Positions 42,965-53,121 of a stretch of DNA of 64,000 nucleotides are shown in pieces. The notes beneath the pieces are model-generated. The model searched no databases. It saw only the letters and a list, made by a program, of their open reading frames with translations, and was not told the origin of the DNA. A program made the position numbers and the translations under genes. This DNA comes from Hippopus hippopus (Eukaryota > Mollusca > Bivalvia > Cardiida > Cardiidae), in the NCBI GenBank assembly GCA_946811185.2, contig OX328097.1, positions 60,293,063 through 60,357,062 of the forward strand. The letters are read 5' to 3'. Within the stretch, counting starts at the first letter, position 1, and every line of letters starts with the position of its first letter.

Positions 42965-43115
42965 TACATAATTAAGGATACCATGAACATGATTCAGGAC
43001 ACTGCGTGACCATAATCCATGAAAAGACATGAAATTATTCAGGACACAGCATGAAACAAGTAATATTATTGACATGGCATGAACATGATACGGGGCACAG
43101 TATGAAAAAATACAG
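42965..43115 (-). repeat. Minisatellite units in inverse orientation
   Basis: ATGATTCAGGACACTGCGTG, TATTCAGGACACAGCATG and ATACGGGGCACAGTATG are reverse complements of the 40300-41240 unit, on the far side of the long-TIR element. Confidence 0.7.
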
Positions 43116-43119
43116 GCAA

Positions 43120-44420
43120 CATTTTATACCTGTGAAGTTGAAGTGTTGTAAAGATAATTGCAGAGTTTAAAAAAATTATTACATACAAAAATCAGTTTCT
43201 TCAGCTGTTTTTACGTATCCTTGAATTTCTCTTCATTGATTCTAATTCTTCTGTCTTCTTTGCCATAAATGAGAAAAGACAGAAATGTACGTATGATTGG
43301 TCATTGAGATAAGGATTCATTAGAATGATATGGAATATACTGCGATTTCATTAGCTGCAACAGCTTGTATATTCGAAGTTGCTCACTACCAATTATGGCT
43401 AAACCTTTTATCAGAAAAATACATCTTTTAGTGTTACATTCCTACTATAGACAAGATTTAAAAATACTGTTGGGAAAAGAGCAATAAGTGCAGGTCACAA
43501 ACAATTGCTTCTTTTCTCAAAATTTAGGGTACAATTCAGGAAATGATCACCTTTCCTTTTAGATGGCTCTCATAATGTATTCCTTGATTTAGTTAAATTT
43601 ATGTCAGAAATAAGCCTAGTTTATAAAAGTAAAAAAGTTGGCCTGTATATCAATGGATTAAAAGGTACAAGAAATTAGAGAAAATTTATGAAGAAGACAG
43701 GAAAACAACCCTGAACTGTTTATCAGTATGCAATCATTCGACGTGATTATTATGGATATGTCACACAATTTTCGGAATGGATGACAAAGTTATTTTCAGT
43801 ATTGTTTGCTGTAGCATTTTGTTTCGCTGAAAAGAAGGGAAAAACTTATTCTAACTGTCAAACATTGAAGTGCTTACTGTATTCGCTTTCAAAAGTTTTT
43901 CTCATGGTAGAACAAATGTTCAGGTTTAGCAGTTACCTGTGATGGGTTTTGTGCAATCAAGATTCAATGTTTCTTTCAAACAGCCAGTGTATGTCTCAAT
44001 AATATCTAAGTCAACAAACAAACAATTCATGTGGTTTTTGAAAGGAGGTCATTTGAATAATTTTATCAATAGGTTACACGCTTTAGAAACTGTATCAGTT
44101 CCAGGTTAAGATGATTTTTATCACAAAACCATCTTAGTTATGTTATAATTATTTTTTTTAACTTACCAATATTCTCCCTTTCTCCCTGTCTACTCTTTTT
44201 GTATGGTCTATTCACATGTTCCGTGTAAGTCAACTGCAGCAAGCTGACATCTACACTTATACACTGTATACCTGTAATTTTTTATTTTTCATATTTGCTT
44301 TCATGTTTATGATAAACTTATTGAAAAGTTAATGAAAGTAGCAAACAGTTTCACTTTCAAGTACATGTTTTTTACTTTTTCCCTGTCAAGAAGTGTTCAG
44401 TGCTATTGTAACTTGAGCAA
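43120..44420. other. Long intronic stretch with little recognisable content
   Basis: Only a doubtful MITE-A relic near 43450-43530 (ACTGTTGGGAAAAGAGCAA / TTGCTTCTTTTCTC). No open frame or repeat terminus to report. Confidence 0.45.
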
Positions 44421-44424
44421 TCAA

Positions 44425-44643
44425 TTGATTTAATGGTGTTAAAAAATACGCCACTTTTAATGTTATATCATGGCGACAACTCACATATTCATGTTTTATC
44501 TGGATTTCACCATTGCCAGACTGGGGCTCTAAAGTTTCTTGCCCAAGGGCACTCCTATGAAAACCAAATGCTTCCAGTGAGGTTCAAACCCATGGCCTCC
44601 ACATTATGAGTCCTGCACATTACCACTGAGCCACAAGGGACTC
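44425..44643 (-). mobile_element. SINE type A, reverse orientation
   Basis: In reverse: TGTGGCTCAGTGGTAATGTG as A box, GGGTTTGAACC as B box, GTGCCCTTGGGCAAGAAAC, and a tail including CGCCATGATATAACATTAAA. Confidence 0.72.
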
Positions 44644-44738
44644 GAGCAAGTTATTTGACTCATGATTTAGCTCCCAAGACAAACTATTAGAAACATTGGT
44701 AACTAACAAACGAAAATCCTTCAAATAGTATCAAAAAC

Positions 44739-44961
44739 TTAATATTTTACAAAAATGACAAAATTCTATTAGACTGGTCCAACTTGACAGCATTGGCAGT
44801 TGACAATTTAGATCAAACAATGACTTCTGTCTTTGAAAGGGTAGAAAACATTGAAGGAAAAGAAGAAAATGTTGGTTACCGGAATTTCACCATTTCCCAT
44901 CTTTTCAAAAGCCGCCTACTTCAGGGTAGTTAAAACTCAGTATTGTGTGGTAAAGAGTTAA
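44739..44961 (-). mobile_element. MITE-A
   Basis: TTAATATTTTACAAAAATGA to GTGTGGTAAAGAGTTAA; core GTTGGTTACCGGAATTTCAC decayed on the right. Confidence 0.76.
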
Positions 44962-45154
44962 TTAAAGAAAAGTGACCCAGCCAAAAAACTATTGTTAAAG
45001 ATGCTGAGTTCTTGTCTCAAAGATTGATATTACATTCATTTAGGATAATTTCGCAGAATCAAAAGTTTAAAGTCATACCTAAATTAATAAGCCTACAGGT
45101 TTGCCATAATTGAATGCTTTTAAACATTGCTTGAACATTATTTCATTCATATCA

Positions 45155-45312
45155 TTACAACAGCTCTTGTAGTCTCCCCTGCTTTTCACCACTACAAAGC
45201 TAGGGCTCTTGTTTATCTTGCCAAAGCACAAGAAGAGCTGCATGCCTTTGGTGAGGATTAAACCAAGGCCATGAGATAACTAGTCCTACACTTTCTCCAC
45301 ACAGAACCACAC
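45155..45312 (-). mobile_element. SINE type A, reverse orientation, degraded
   Basis: In reverse: GTGTGGTTCTGTGTGGAGAA, TGGCCTTGGTTTAATCCTC (B box area), GTGCTTTGGCAAGATAAAC. Confidence 0.6.
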
Positions 45313-45568
45313 AAGCAGATAATAAAGGCAAATATACAACTGTAAAGAATCCTACAAGGACACAAATTTGCATTTAAATATTTATAGTATGTATTCCCTT
45401 ACCGCACAAAGTTTCTTTCCAAGGTTCTTTGCCGCATACCAAATATTCCAACTGTGTCAGATATTGTGAAAATTTCTTCCTACAAAGACAGATATGTATA
45501 CATTATGAAGGCCACATTCGATTGTCAAAATGCCATTGAAAAATGTGGAAATTGGCACATGGCTCACG

Positions 45569-45796
45569 TAACATTTGAGCACACAATGCCAACTTTTGAC
45601 AACCCTGTGAAAGAAGCCTTTTGAAAACATTGTAAGAAAAGGAGAAGATGCTGGTAACCAGCATTTTTGCCTTTTCCCGCAATGTTTTCTGACCTATCAA
45701 AGAAAAAATGCACCATTTTAGCCACATTGAAATTGTTGCCTGCAAATTCTTTAAATTTGGACAAGGCTAAAATTTTGTCGTGCGGTAAAGGGTTAA
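45569..45796 (+). mobile_element. MITE-A, full length
   Basis: Left end decayed (TTTGAGCACACAATGCC), right end CGTGCGGTAAAGGGTTAA; core GCTGGTAACCAGC. A weaker fragment may precede it at 45394-45500. Confidence 0.78.
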
Positions 45797-45848
45797 TCCA
45801 AAACTATGCAGTCACTACTCATATTTTTGTAAATACAATAAATAAAAA

Positions 45849-45888
45849 AAGAGGGCCATGATGACCCTGGATCATATTCTGACCAAGT
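45849..45888 (-). mobile_element. Helitron-like family 1, 3'-end fragment
   Basis: AAGAGGGCCATGATGACCCT then ATTCTGACCAAGTTT, the reverse complement of the family terminus (hairpin plus CTCTT) and of the TTGGTCAGAAT unit motif. Confidence 0.6.
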
Positions 45889-46115
45889 TTAATCCTTTAC
45901 TACACAATCCCAACTTTTAACGACCCCGAAAAAGAGGGCTTTTTAAAACTTTTTGGGAAAAGGAGAAAATGCTGGTAACCAGCATTTTCTTCTTTTCCCA
46001 CAATATTTTCTACCCTTCAAAGTCTACTTTCCAAGTTTTTGTCACATTTTTTTAGTTGTCAGCAAATTCTTTCAATTTAGGCAGGCTAAAATTTTTTCAT
46101 TTGGTAAAGAGTTAA
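45889..46115 (+). mobile_element. MITE-A, full length
   Basis: TTAATCCTTTACTACACAAT to ATTTGGTAAAGAGTTAA; core GCTGGTAACCAGC with strong arms. Confidence 0.84.
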
Positions 46116-46140
46116 TGAAATGTATGCAATAACCAAACTT

Positions 46141-46368
46141 TTAACTCTTTACTACACATTCCCATTTTCAACGATCCTTCGAAACAAACCTTTTGAAATT
46201 ATTGTGGGAAAAGGACAAAATGCTGGTTACCATAACTTTTCAGTATTCCCACTACGTTTATGACCATTTCAGAGAATACTTTTTTCATTTGTATAAAATT
46301 ATAGTTTTTCATCTGCAGATGTTTTCAACCGTAAAGCAAGTAAAATTTGTCATTAGGCAAAGGGTTAG
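46141..46368 (+). mobile_element. MITE-A
   Basis: TTAACTCTTTACTACACATT to ATTAGGCAAAGGGTTAG; right arm replaced (CTTTTCAGTATTCCCACTAC). Confidence 0.76.
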
Positions 46369-46369
46369 C

Positions 46370-47090
46370 AGGCTGATTTATTTTTAAATTATTTGATGAA
46401 GTAGTCTACTTTGATAAACATTACATAACTAACTCATCAAAGATACAAACAAAGGCAGGCATACACAAGTTATACTATAGAATGCACACACAGATTTCCC
46501 ATGTATATGACAATGATCCAGTTAAGACTCCTGATTAACATTTTCAGTTAGATCTTTTACTGAAATAATTTCATGGGAAAGCTATGAACATTGTTCATGA
46601 ACATGGGACATTAGATGTCATTTTTTTAGGGTAAAAATACAGTAAACAATGACTGCATATGACAGACACAATTACAAAAGCTCTCCAAGTTTTTTGACAT
46701 GATTCATGTATAAAGCAAGATCCAGCAATTTTTGCCCATGTTGATAACAACTTTTGGTTTCATGACTGTAACATACTAGAAGGTTTTGTGTACAACCGAC
46801 TCATAATTGATATCTGTGGGTAAGTGTCTGTAACTACCCTAACAGCATTTGACCCATTTCTTTATTCATGGTTCTCTCAAACCCAACGGCTTCCATATGT
46901 CCTGAGGCCAACATACCTTCCCTCTTATTGATCTTCTATTTCCACTGCACTTTGCAGAGTGGCCTGGAATGTCCATTCTACCATACCCTTGAAATATGAA
47001 ATTTTGTCATATAAGTATATAAGCATCTAATGAAATCTATGTGTGTACTTTTCATTTCATTATAAAACTGAAATTATCAAATTTGAAGAT
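46370..47090. other. Intronic stretch, no feature recognised
   Basis: No repeat termini or exon candidates seen. Confidence 0.45.
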
Positions 47091-47093
47091 GTT

Positions 47094-47316
47094 TTAACTC
47101 TATACCAGACAACAAAATACAGGACTTTTCCAAGTTGAAAGCATTTGCTGACAACAATTCAGATGTGGTTCAATGGATGTAATATGTCTTTGAAAGAATA
47201 GAAAATGCTGGGAAAAGAGAAAATCTTGGTTACCAGCATTTTCTCCAGTTCCAACAATGTTTTCAAAAGCCTCCTATTTCAGTCGTGAAAAATTTGAGAT
47301 GTGTGGGAAAGGGTTA
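47094..47316 (-). mobile_element. MITE-A, full length
   Basis: TTAACTCTATACCAGACAAC to TGTGGGAAAGGGTTAA; core GAGAAAATCTTGGTTACC / AGCATTTTCTCC. Confidence 0.8.
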
Positions 47317-47459
47317 ATCTGGGCTATTTAGTCTAGTTTGTATGTCATAAATCAAAATTTCTGGTGAAACATCAATGAATAGAACTAAACATATTTTTCC
47401 TCTGTGGTCATATAGCCAATATGCAGTTGCACTCAGTAAACAGGAGCAATTTTGGGTGT

Positions 47460-47687
47460 TTAACCCATTACAAATCAATCTCATGTTTTAATGACCCTGT
47501 GCCAGAAGGCTTTTGAAACATCGTGTGAATCATAGAAAATGCGTGTAACAAGCACTTTCTCATTTTCCGACAATGTTTTCTACAGCATCAAAGACAGAAA
47601 TCATTATTTGAGCTATAGTTGATTTGTCATCTGCAAATGCTTTGAATTTGGTTGAGTCCAGAATTTTGTCACTTGGAAAGAATTCAA
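47460..47687 (+). mobile_element. MITE-A, full length
   Basis: TTAACCCATTACAAATCAAT to CTTGGAAAGAATTCAA; core GCGTGTAACAAGC. Confidence 0.78.
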
Positions 47688-47689
47688 TT

Positions 47690-48860
47690 ACGGAATGATC
47701 GTTTAGCAATACAGAGGACGAAGATCAGGCTACCCTGGTAAAATGGTCTTCTGTTACATTGATAGGACCACGTTGTACATAGTGTGTTGAGAACAAGTTT
47801 AATGTACCCTAAGTGTTATAGTACACAAGACATATTTAAGTTAACACTTTGCTCTAGAGAACCTTGGTTGTAGGTTATTTGAATAAATGGAGTTGATTCA
47901 ATTCGGGTCTTTATATTTTGATTTTATCCTTAAATGGGTCAACCAAGACATAACAAACGTCATCTACATGACTCAAAACTAAAGCCAGAGACTATATTTA
48001 AGCGGCAGCTCCATGCCCAATAAAAATGTCAGAAATGCAGTAAATTGACGGTTGCCACAGACCGAGTTTGTTTTGCAGACTACCAATAGCCTTGTTTATG
48101 GGTAAAGAGTGTTACAAACATGAATTTCAAAATTAAAAACAACAAAACTGAAAAGAAAATGAAAGCAGAAATTTTTCAAAAAAAGCGATTTTTATAATTT
48201 AAATAGTTCGAGATGGCCCCTTACCAATCGATCAAAAGTTTCGCCACATCTCCGTTGTGCAAACAGTACTGTTCTCTTCCGTTATTTCTTTCCACCCATC
48301 AGTCTGGTCGCGTAAATTTACTGTTTACTGTCTAGTTTTACGAGCTTGTGCCAATCTTCGTCTTTTCATGGCCGGTGGCGTTCTTCACTACCGGCGAGAC
48401 GCCATTTGTGTTATGGAATTTAAGCGTCATTAGTCACGTGCCAGTCACGTGACATTCCCACAATGCTTGTTGATTTCTGGCGCAAAATCTAAAAATACCT
48501 TAAGAGGCTACGTAGCCTTTTAAGGGAACACATCAAAAAAAATTTTTTTTGTAATTTTATGATTCTTAATTATTGATGATTTGTATTGTTTTTTCATGTA
48601 AATTTCAGTGATATATATATTTTTTAATTTGGTGAGATGTGAAAAATCTAAATACCCACCTTTAAAGATTTCATTCTTTTATGTCCAGTGCTTTTATCCA
48701 TGGATCCATGCATAACACCTTTTCAAAATTACTTCCTGCCGTATATGATATATGATGAGAGTGGAAACAATGTTCTGTGGCAAGAAGGGGTATTATTTGT
48801 CTGTGAGTGCCCTTGGGTAAGGCAATAAGGAGTCCCAGACACGTATTTTTAAAATCCAGG
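47690..48860. other. Unique stretch with a CpG-richer block at about 48200-48500
   Basis: CACCGGCCATGAAAAGACG (reverse strand), CTACCGGCGAGACGCC and paired CACGTG sites (CAGTCACGTGACAT) stand out from the AT-rich background. On the minus strand a short frame MKRRRLAQARKTRQ ends quickly. It may be a regulatory region or an unrecognised repeat; not called as a gene. Confidence 0.35.
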
Positions 48861-48867
48861 GTCCCTG

Positions 48868-49065
48868 TTCACTAACCATTCTAAAGAACATTCTATAGTC
48901 TTATTCTCCAGAATTTTCTAAGTTTGAAAGTGACACAACTCCTGATTGGCTAAACCATTTGGTTAAGCCAATCAGAAGTTGTGTTACTTTTCAATTTACA
49001 AAATCTTGGAGAATTAGATGAAGAATGTTCCTAAGAATGGTTGGTGAATACAGATCCAGGAAACT
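48868..49065. mobile_element. MITE-D (ATTGGCT palindrome), copy 3
   Basis: TTCACTAACCATTCTAAAGA / TCCTAAGAATGGTTGGTGAA outer ends and CTGATTGGCTAAACCATTTG / GGTTAAGCCAATCAGAAG centre. The best copy for defining the ends, about 190 bp. Confidence 0.75.
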
Positions 49066-49080
49066 TCCGAAAGACATTGT

Positions 49081-49250
49081 ATTAGTGGGCTGTCACTGTA
49101 GTACAGCCAAGTTCTGTTGGAAACAGCATGTAGCCACATCAGCTGTTTGAGTGGGACAAATCCTGCCACAATTAATTCTGTCAAACTCTGAGAGACACTT
49201 GAACTGATCTGAGAATCAAATTTCTTATCTGTGTGCTGACTCAAAGCTGC
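49081..49250 (-). mobile_element. SINE type B relic (weak)
   Basis: CCTGCCACAATTAATTCTGTC and CTCTGAGAGACACTTGAACTG loosely follow the reversed type B order. Confidence 0.3.
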
Positions 49251-49334
49251 CAAGGCTTTGCAACTGTGACATGTACATAAATATGGAAATTAAACATATA
49301 CACAGAAGACTGCAATGTCTAAGAAGGGCTTGAG

Positions 49335-49560
49335 TATGCATTGTATGTGTAATTGATTGAATGGTGTTTTAGGCCTCATTAGTCCATGCTGACTTACTCA
49401 TTGGAATGAGTTTCCCAGGGTTCACAAGTACTTGTGGCCCTGAAGTGTCTTGCCCAAGGACACTTTCACAAAATAAATACCAGCTGCAGGTGAGGATCAA
49501 ACCAGGGGACTCCTAAAAGCAAATCCTACACCTGCACCACTGAGTAACACATAGGACCCA
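49335..49560 (-). mobile_element. SINE type A, reverse orientation
   Basis: In reverse: GTGTTACTCAGTGGTGCAGG as A box, TGGTTTGATCCTCACC as B box, GTGTCCTTGGGCAAGACACT, tail around AAACACCATTCAATCAATT. Confidence 0.72.
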
Positions 49561-49589
49561 ATGTTTTGTGAGGAATGGAAGTTGTTAAT

Positions 49590-49990
49590 TATACCCCCCC
49601 CCCCATCTACAAAGTAGAGGAGAGGGGGTATACTGGTTTCACCATGTCTGTCTGCCTATCCATCTGTCTGTCCATCAATCTGTCCACTTTTTTGTTTCCA
49701 TGCCCTAACTCAAAAACCTTTTGACCTAGGACCCTGAAACGTTATGCAAGCGTTGCTCATGACCTAAGGAGGTGCCCTGTTGTTTTTGGGTCACATGGGT
49801 CAAGGTCATAGGTGAACTTTGTTTGATAATCGTTTCCATGCTGTTTCTCAGTAGCTGTTTGACATATGACGAGAGTGGAAACTTTATGCACGTGTTGCCC
49901 ATGATCCATGGAGGTGTCCGATTGTTTTTGTGTCACATGGGTCAAAGGTCAAGGTTACAGGTGATCTTTGTCTTGAAAATCATTTGTGTT
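49590..49990 (+). repeat. Dispersed repeat with poly-C / GGGGGTATACTGG start and tandem 130-bp-scale units
   Basis: ATACCCCCCCCCCCCC and AGGGGGTATACTGG frame a short inverted start. CTGTCTGCCTATCCATCTG follows, then two units carrying CATG..CC..GGAGGTG(C/T)CC and GTCACATGGGTCAA. Same family as 18648 and 22165. Confidence 0.6.
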
Positions 49991-49991
49991 T

Positions 49992-50612
49992 TTAGCTCCA
50001 CTGGCCGAAGGCCAGCGAGCTATTGTCATGACGTTGTGTCCATCGTGCGTGCGTGCGTGCGTCCGTCCATTTGTTCGTCCGTGCGTGCGTCCGTAAACTT
50101 TTTCTTTAAAAAACTTCTCCTCAGAAACTATTGACTGGATTTTTACCAAATTTCACAGGAATGTTCCTTTGGTGGTCCTCTTTCAAATTCCTCTAAATAA
50201 TTGTGTTCCATGAAGAATTCTGGTTGCTATGGCAACCAAAGTAAAAAACCTTTAAAAATCTTCTCCTCCCAAACCGCTATTTGGATAGCATTATTATTTT
50301 GCAGGAATGTTCCTTAGATACAGGTTTACAGAATTCCTTAAAAAAAAAAAGATCTGTCAAAAAACATGGCTTTCATGGGAGACTCATTTTCCTTTTATGG
50401 TATAAAGTAAAATCTTTGAAAAATTTCTTCTCTAAAACTATTCATTGGATTTCATTGTTGTTTTGCAGGTAAGTTCCTATGGTGGTTGTCTACCAAATTG
50501 TTTCTTCAGTGAGCTAAAATGCAGGATTGAATGATAATTGTTAAAAACTTCCTTTCGCCATTATAGAAATATCAGGCCTGTGGAGCGATACAGGCGCTCA
50601 AGCGCCTCTAGT
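49992..50612 (+). mobile_element. Helitron-like (HINE-style) element, family 2
   Basis: Starts TTAGCTCCACTGGCCGAAGG and CCAGCGAGCT; ends TGTGGAGCGATACAGG, hairpin GGCGCTCAAGCGCC and TCTAGT. A GTGCGTGCGTGCGTCCGTCC microsatellite and degenerate CTTCTCCTC.GAAAC.ATT units lie inside. Same plan as family 1 but with a different sequence. The 120-codon frame crossing 50000 is fortuitous. Confidence 0.62.
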
Positions 50613-50704
50613 CTTATTATGCTGCTTCAGTGAGAAGGTGCTGGTGGTAGGGGGGGTTATTTTTTTCGCTATATGACATTTCTAGTTCATATTCATAGCA
50701 TTTT

Positions 50705-50875
50705 AGGACAGCAAATGAAGTAGGTCAAATGATGGAATTTTTTCCATATAAAGTCAATAGCATTATGGGAAAAAGAGAATTGCTGCTAACCAACATTTTC
50801 ACCTTTGGCCCCCAATGTTGTAAAAGCCTTCTTCGTCAGGGTCGTTAAAACTTGGCATTGTGTGGTTAATGATCC
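50705..50875 (-). mobile_element. MITE-A, left-truncated
   Basis: GGTCAAATGATGGAATTTTT, core GCTGCTAACCAAC, CCTTCTTCGTCAGGGTCGTT, end TTGTGTGGTTAATGA. Confidence 0.65.
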
Positions 50876-51052
50876 TAATGATTTTGAAATAAGTATGAAT
50901 TCTCATGCCCTTAAAAAATCAATTACATGAGTCATTAATCACTTTGAAGGCTGAATTATGCATTTTCTGTGCATGTTATTAATGCAGCATGCAAATAAAT
51001 ATGTCCTTGGAAGCATTGTCAATATTGAATTAATACCATAATTGATAACACT

Positions 51053-51268
51053 TTAATCTTTAGAGCACCTGTCACAACTACAGTTGCCTTTTCAGACTGT
51101 GTAATTTATGATCAGTCTTCATAAAATGTGCCTTCACCATGCCTCTATACGGTCTGCTTTTCTGGAACACTATACAAAAGTAACCATGAAATTTCAGTCA
51201 TTTTGGGTCTGATCTCCAGTCTGAAAATGTTGTTTGGGACAATTTGGGGCCTAAGCCCTAAGGGTTAA
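51053..51268 (+). mobile_element. MITE-B, full length
   Basis: TTAATCTTTAGAGCACCTGT to AAGCCCTAAGGGTTAA; hairpin decayed (GATCAGTCTTCATAAAATG). Its right TTAA is also the left TTAA of a MITE-A. Confidence 0.7.
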
Positions 51269-51495
51269 CCTTTTACCAAACAAGAAAATTTGAGATTTGC
51301 AGAAATTTAAAGTATTTGCAGACTAAAAAAAATAGTGACTCTAAATATGAAATTTGTCTTTCTGTTGGTAGAAAACAATTTGGGAAAAGGAGAAAATGTT
51401 GATCATCAGCATTAAATTTTCTCCTTTTCCCTCCATGTTTTCAAAAGCCTTCTTCTTAAGGGTAGTTAAACCAGGATTGTTCAGTAAAGAGTTCT
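51265..51495 (-). mobile_element. MITE-A, full length
   Basis: TTAACCTTTTACCAAACAAG to GTTCAGTAAAGAGTTCT; core GTTGATCATCAGC with ATTAA inserted in the right arm. Confidence 0.8.
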
Positions 51496-51596
51496 GGTGT
51501 CAGCATTTTAGGCAATTTCCTGTACAAATGCTTTACATTTTGTGAATTGGACTGTATAGAGAATTCAAAATATTTCTTCACATACAAGTTTATAGA

Positions 51597-51832
51597 AGGG
51601 TCCTGTGTGGCTCAGTGGTAAAGTGTAGGACTCGTGACCTGGAGGCCTCGGGTTCGAGCCTCACTGGCTCCACTGGGCTTTTCACAGGAGTGTCCTTGGG
51701 CAAGACACTTCACAGCCCAGCCTAGTACAGGTGAAACCCAGGAATACATGAATATGTGAACTGTCGCCGTGATATGACTGAAATAATGTTGAAAGTGGCA
51801 TAAAACACCATTCAAACAAACAAACAAGTTTA
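51597..51832 (+). mobile_element. SINE type A, reference copy (tRNA-derived)
   Basis: GTGTGGCTCAGTGGTAAAGT is a good pol III A box and CTCGGGTTCGAGCCTCAC a good B box, about 35 bp apart. The body has GTGTCCTTGGGCAAGACACT; the tail GATATGACTGAAATAATGTT runs to AAACACCATTCAAACAAACA. A tRNA-like cloverleaf start but not a tRNA gene, as it continues for 160 bp and recurs. Confidence 0.8.
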
Positions 51833-51904
51833 AAGAAAATACATTTTTTTTTTTCAAATTATTGTCAAATTGAAAACTCAGAGATAAGAATTGACAATTA
51901 CCAG

Positions 51905-52060
51905 AAGAGAAGATTAAAATTTGTTTAAATTGGAAATCATTGCAGATAACAAATGAGGCTCAAATGATGGAATTTGTCTTGGAAAGGGTTGAAACCTTTG
52001 TGGGAAACAAGAGATAATGAAAAGAAAAAAAGGAAATCCTTGCTCCTCACAAACAAGTTT
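51905..52060 (-). mobile_element. MITE-A, degraded
   Basis: GATTAAAATTTGTTTAAATT, GGCTCAAATGATGGAATTTG, GGGTTGAAACCTTTGTGGGA; core and right half lost. Confidence 0.55.
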
Positions 52061-52081
52061 TGCAGCTTTTTGCATGCATTT

Positions 52082-52310
52082 TTAACTCTTTACCAAACGA
52101 CAAAATCTTAGACTGGTCCAAACTGAAAGCATTTGCAGACGATAAAGTAAACATGATTCAAAGATTGGACCTTGACTTTGGAAGAGTAGAAAACATTGTG
52201 GGAAAAGGAGAAAATGCTGGTTACCAGCATTTTCTCCTTTTCCCACAGTGTTTTCAGAAGACTTCTTCCTCGAGCTCGTGAAAACCAGGGATTGTGTGGT
52301 AAAGGGTTAA
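52082..52310 (-). mobile_element. MITE-A, reference copy (TTAA-type, piggyBac-like MITE)
   Basis: A 229-bp copy with TTAA at both ends; the termini read CTCTTTACCAAAC on the left and GTGTGGTAAAGGG on the right. The centre is a palindrome: AAAACATTGTGGGAAAAGG leads through GAGAAAATGCTGGT, a single T, then the mirror arm ACCAGCATTTTCTCC and onward to AATGTTTT, giving two arms of about 32 bases. Outside the core the halves differ: one carries GAAAGCATTTGCAGACGA, the other a TTAAAAC(T/C)(C/G)GGGATTG-like stretch. In this table + means the ACCACAC end comes first and - means the ACCAAAC end comes first. TTAA targets with CCC ends are typical of piggyBac; Kolobok also uses TTAA. No transposase is encoded. 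Confidence 0.85.
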
Positions 52311-52397
52311 GCCAGTACAGCTTGTAAAATCAGATAAAAACAGCATGGTTCTGTTGCAGCAAGTTTAGTCTACCTTTTCAGAGCTTCAACTGCTAGA

Positions 52398-52615
52398 GTA
52401 ACCTTTTACCACACTATCCCTTGTTTTAATAACCCTGAGCTGGAAGACCTTTGAAAACATTGTGGGAAAAGGAGAAAATGCTGGTACCTGGCATTTTTTT
52501 CCTTTTCCCACAATATTTTCTACCATATGAAAGAACAAAAGCTAATTCGTACCATGTTGAATTAAGTATTTTGAATTTGAAAGAGTTCAAAATTTGTACA
52601 TGTAGTTTTGGAAAT
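52398..52615 (+). mobile_element. MITE-A
   Basis: GTAACCTTTTACCACACTAT start, GGAGAAAATGCTGGTACCTG core, CATATGAAAGAACAAAAGC; right end decayed. Confidence 0.72.
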
Positions 52616-52647
52616 GGCTAGGTAAAACTACATGTAAAGATATAAAT

Positions 52648-52708
52648 TGGTGAGCTGATATGACTGAAATAATGTTGAATTCAAATTCAAATCCCATTCA
52701 AACAAGAG
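52648..52708 (+). mobile_element. SINE 3'-tail fragment
   Basis: GATATGACTGAAATAATGTT and ATCCCATTCAAACAAG only. Confidence 0.5.
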
Positions 52709-52717
52709 GCTGTGTCT

Positions 52718-52946
52718 TTAAGCTCTTTACCAAACAACAAAATTTAACACTGGTCCAAATTGAAAGCACTTGCAGAAGACAAATGAAATGCGGCAAAAAT
52801 GATTGGAGTTGTCTTTGCACAGAAAGGAAACATTTTGGGAAAGGGAGAAAAAGCTGGTCACCATAATTTTCTCCTTTTCCCACAATGTTTTCAGAAGGCT
52901 TCTTTTCAGGGTCGTTAAAACCAGGATGGTGTGGTATAAGGGATAA
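52718..52946 (-). mobile_element. MITE-A, full length
   Basis: TTAAGCTCTTTACCAAACAA to GTGTGGTATAAGGGATAA; core GCTGGTCACCATAATTTTCT. Confidence 0.8.
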
Positions 52947-52949
52947 GCA

Positions 52950-53121
52950 GATGACAAAATTTTAGTCTCATCTGTAGTTGAAGTAATAAATTTTGCAGTT
53001 AATTTCATTGAGGCTCAAATGATGGAAGTTTTCTATAAATGAATTTACAATATAAGCATTGTTGAAAGTGGTGTTTCTCCTTTTCCTGCAAAGTGCTTTT
53101 TTCTTGGGTTGTTTGAACATT
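52950..53121 (-). mobile_element. MITE-A, degraded
   Basis: CAGATGACAAAATTTTAGTC, GAGGCTCAAATGATGGAAGT, CTCCTTTTCCTGCAAAG; no clear ends. Confidence 0.45.

Noticed and set aside
49772..50134. 120-codon + frame, the longest open frame in the window
   Set aside because: It spans the junction of two repeats, includes the GTGCGTGCGTCC microsatellite translated as an RACVRPSIC run, and has no known domain.
51600..51672. Possible tRNA gene
   Set aside because: A and B boxes are present, but the sequence continues as a repeated SINE body with a shared tail, and no clean acceptor stem was seen.
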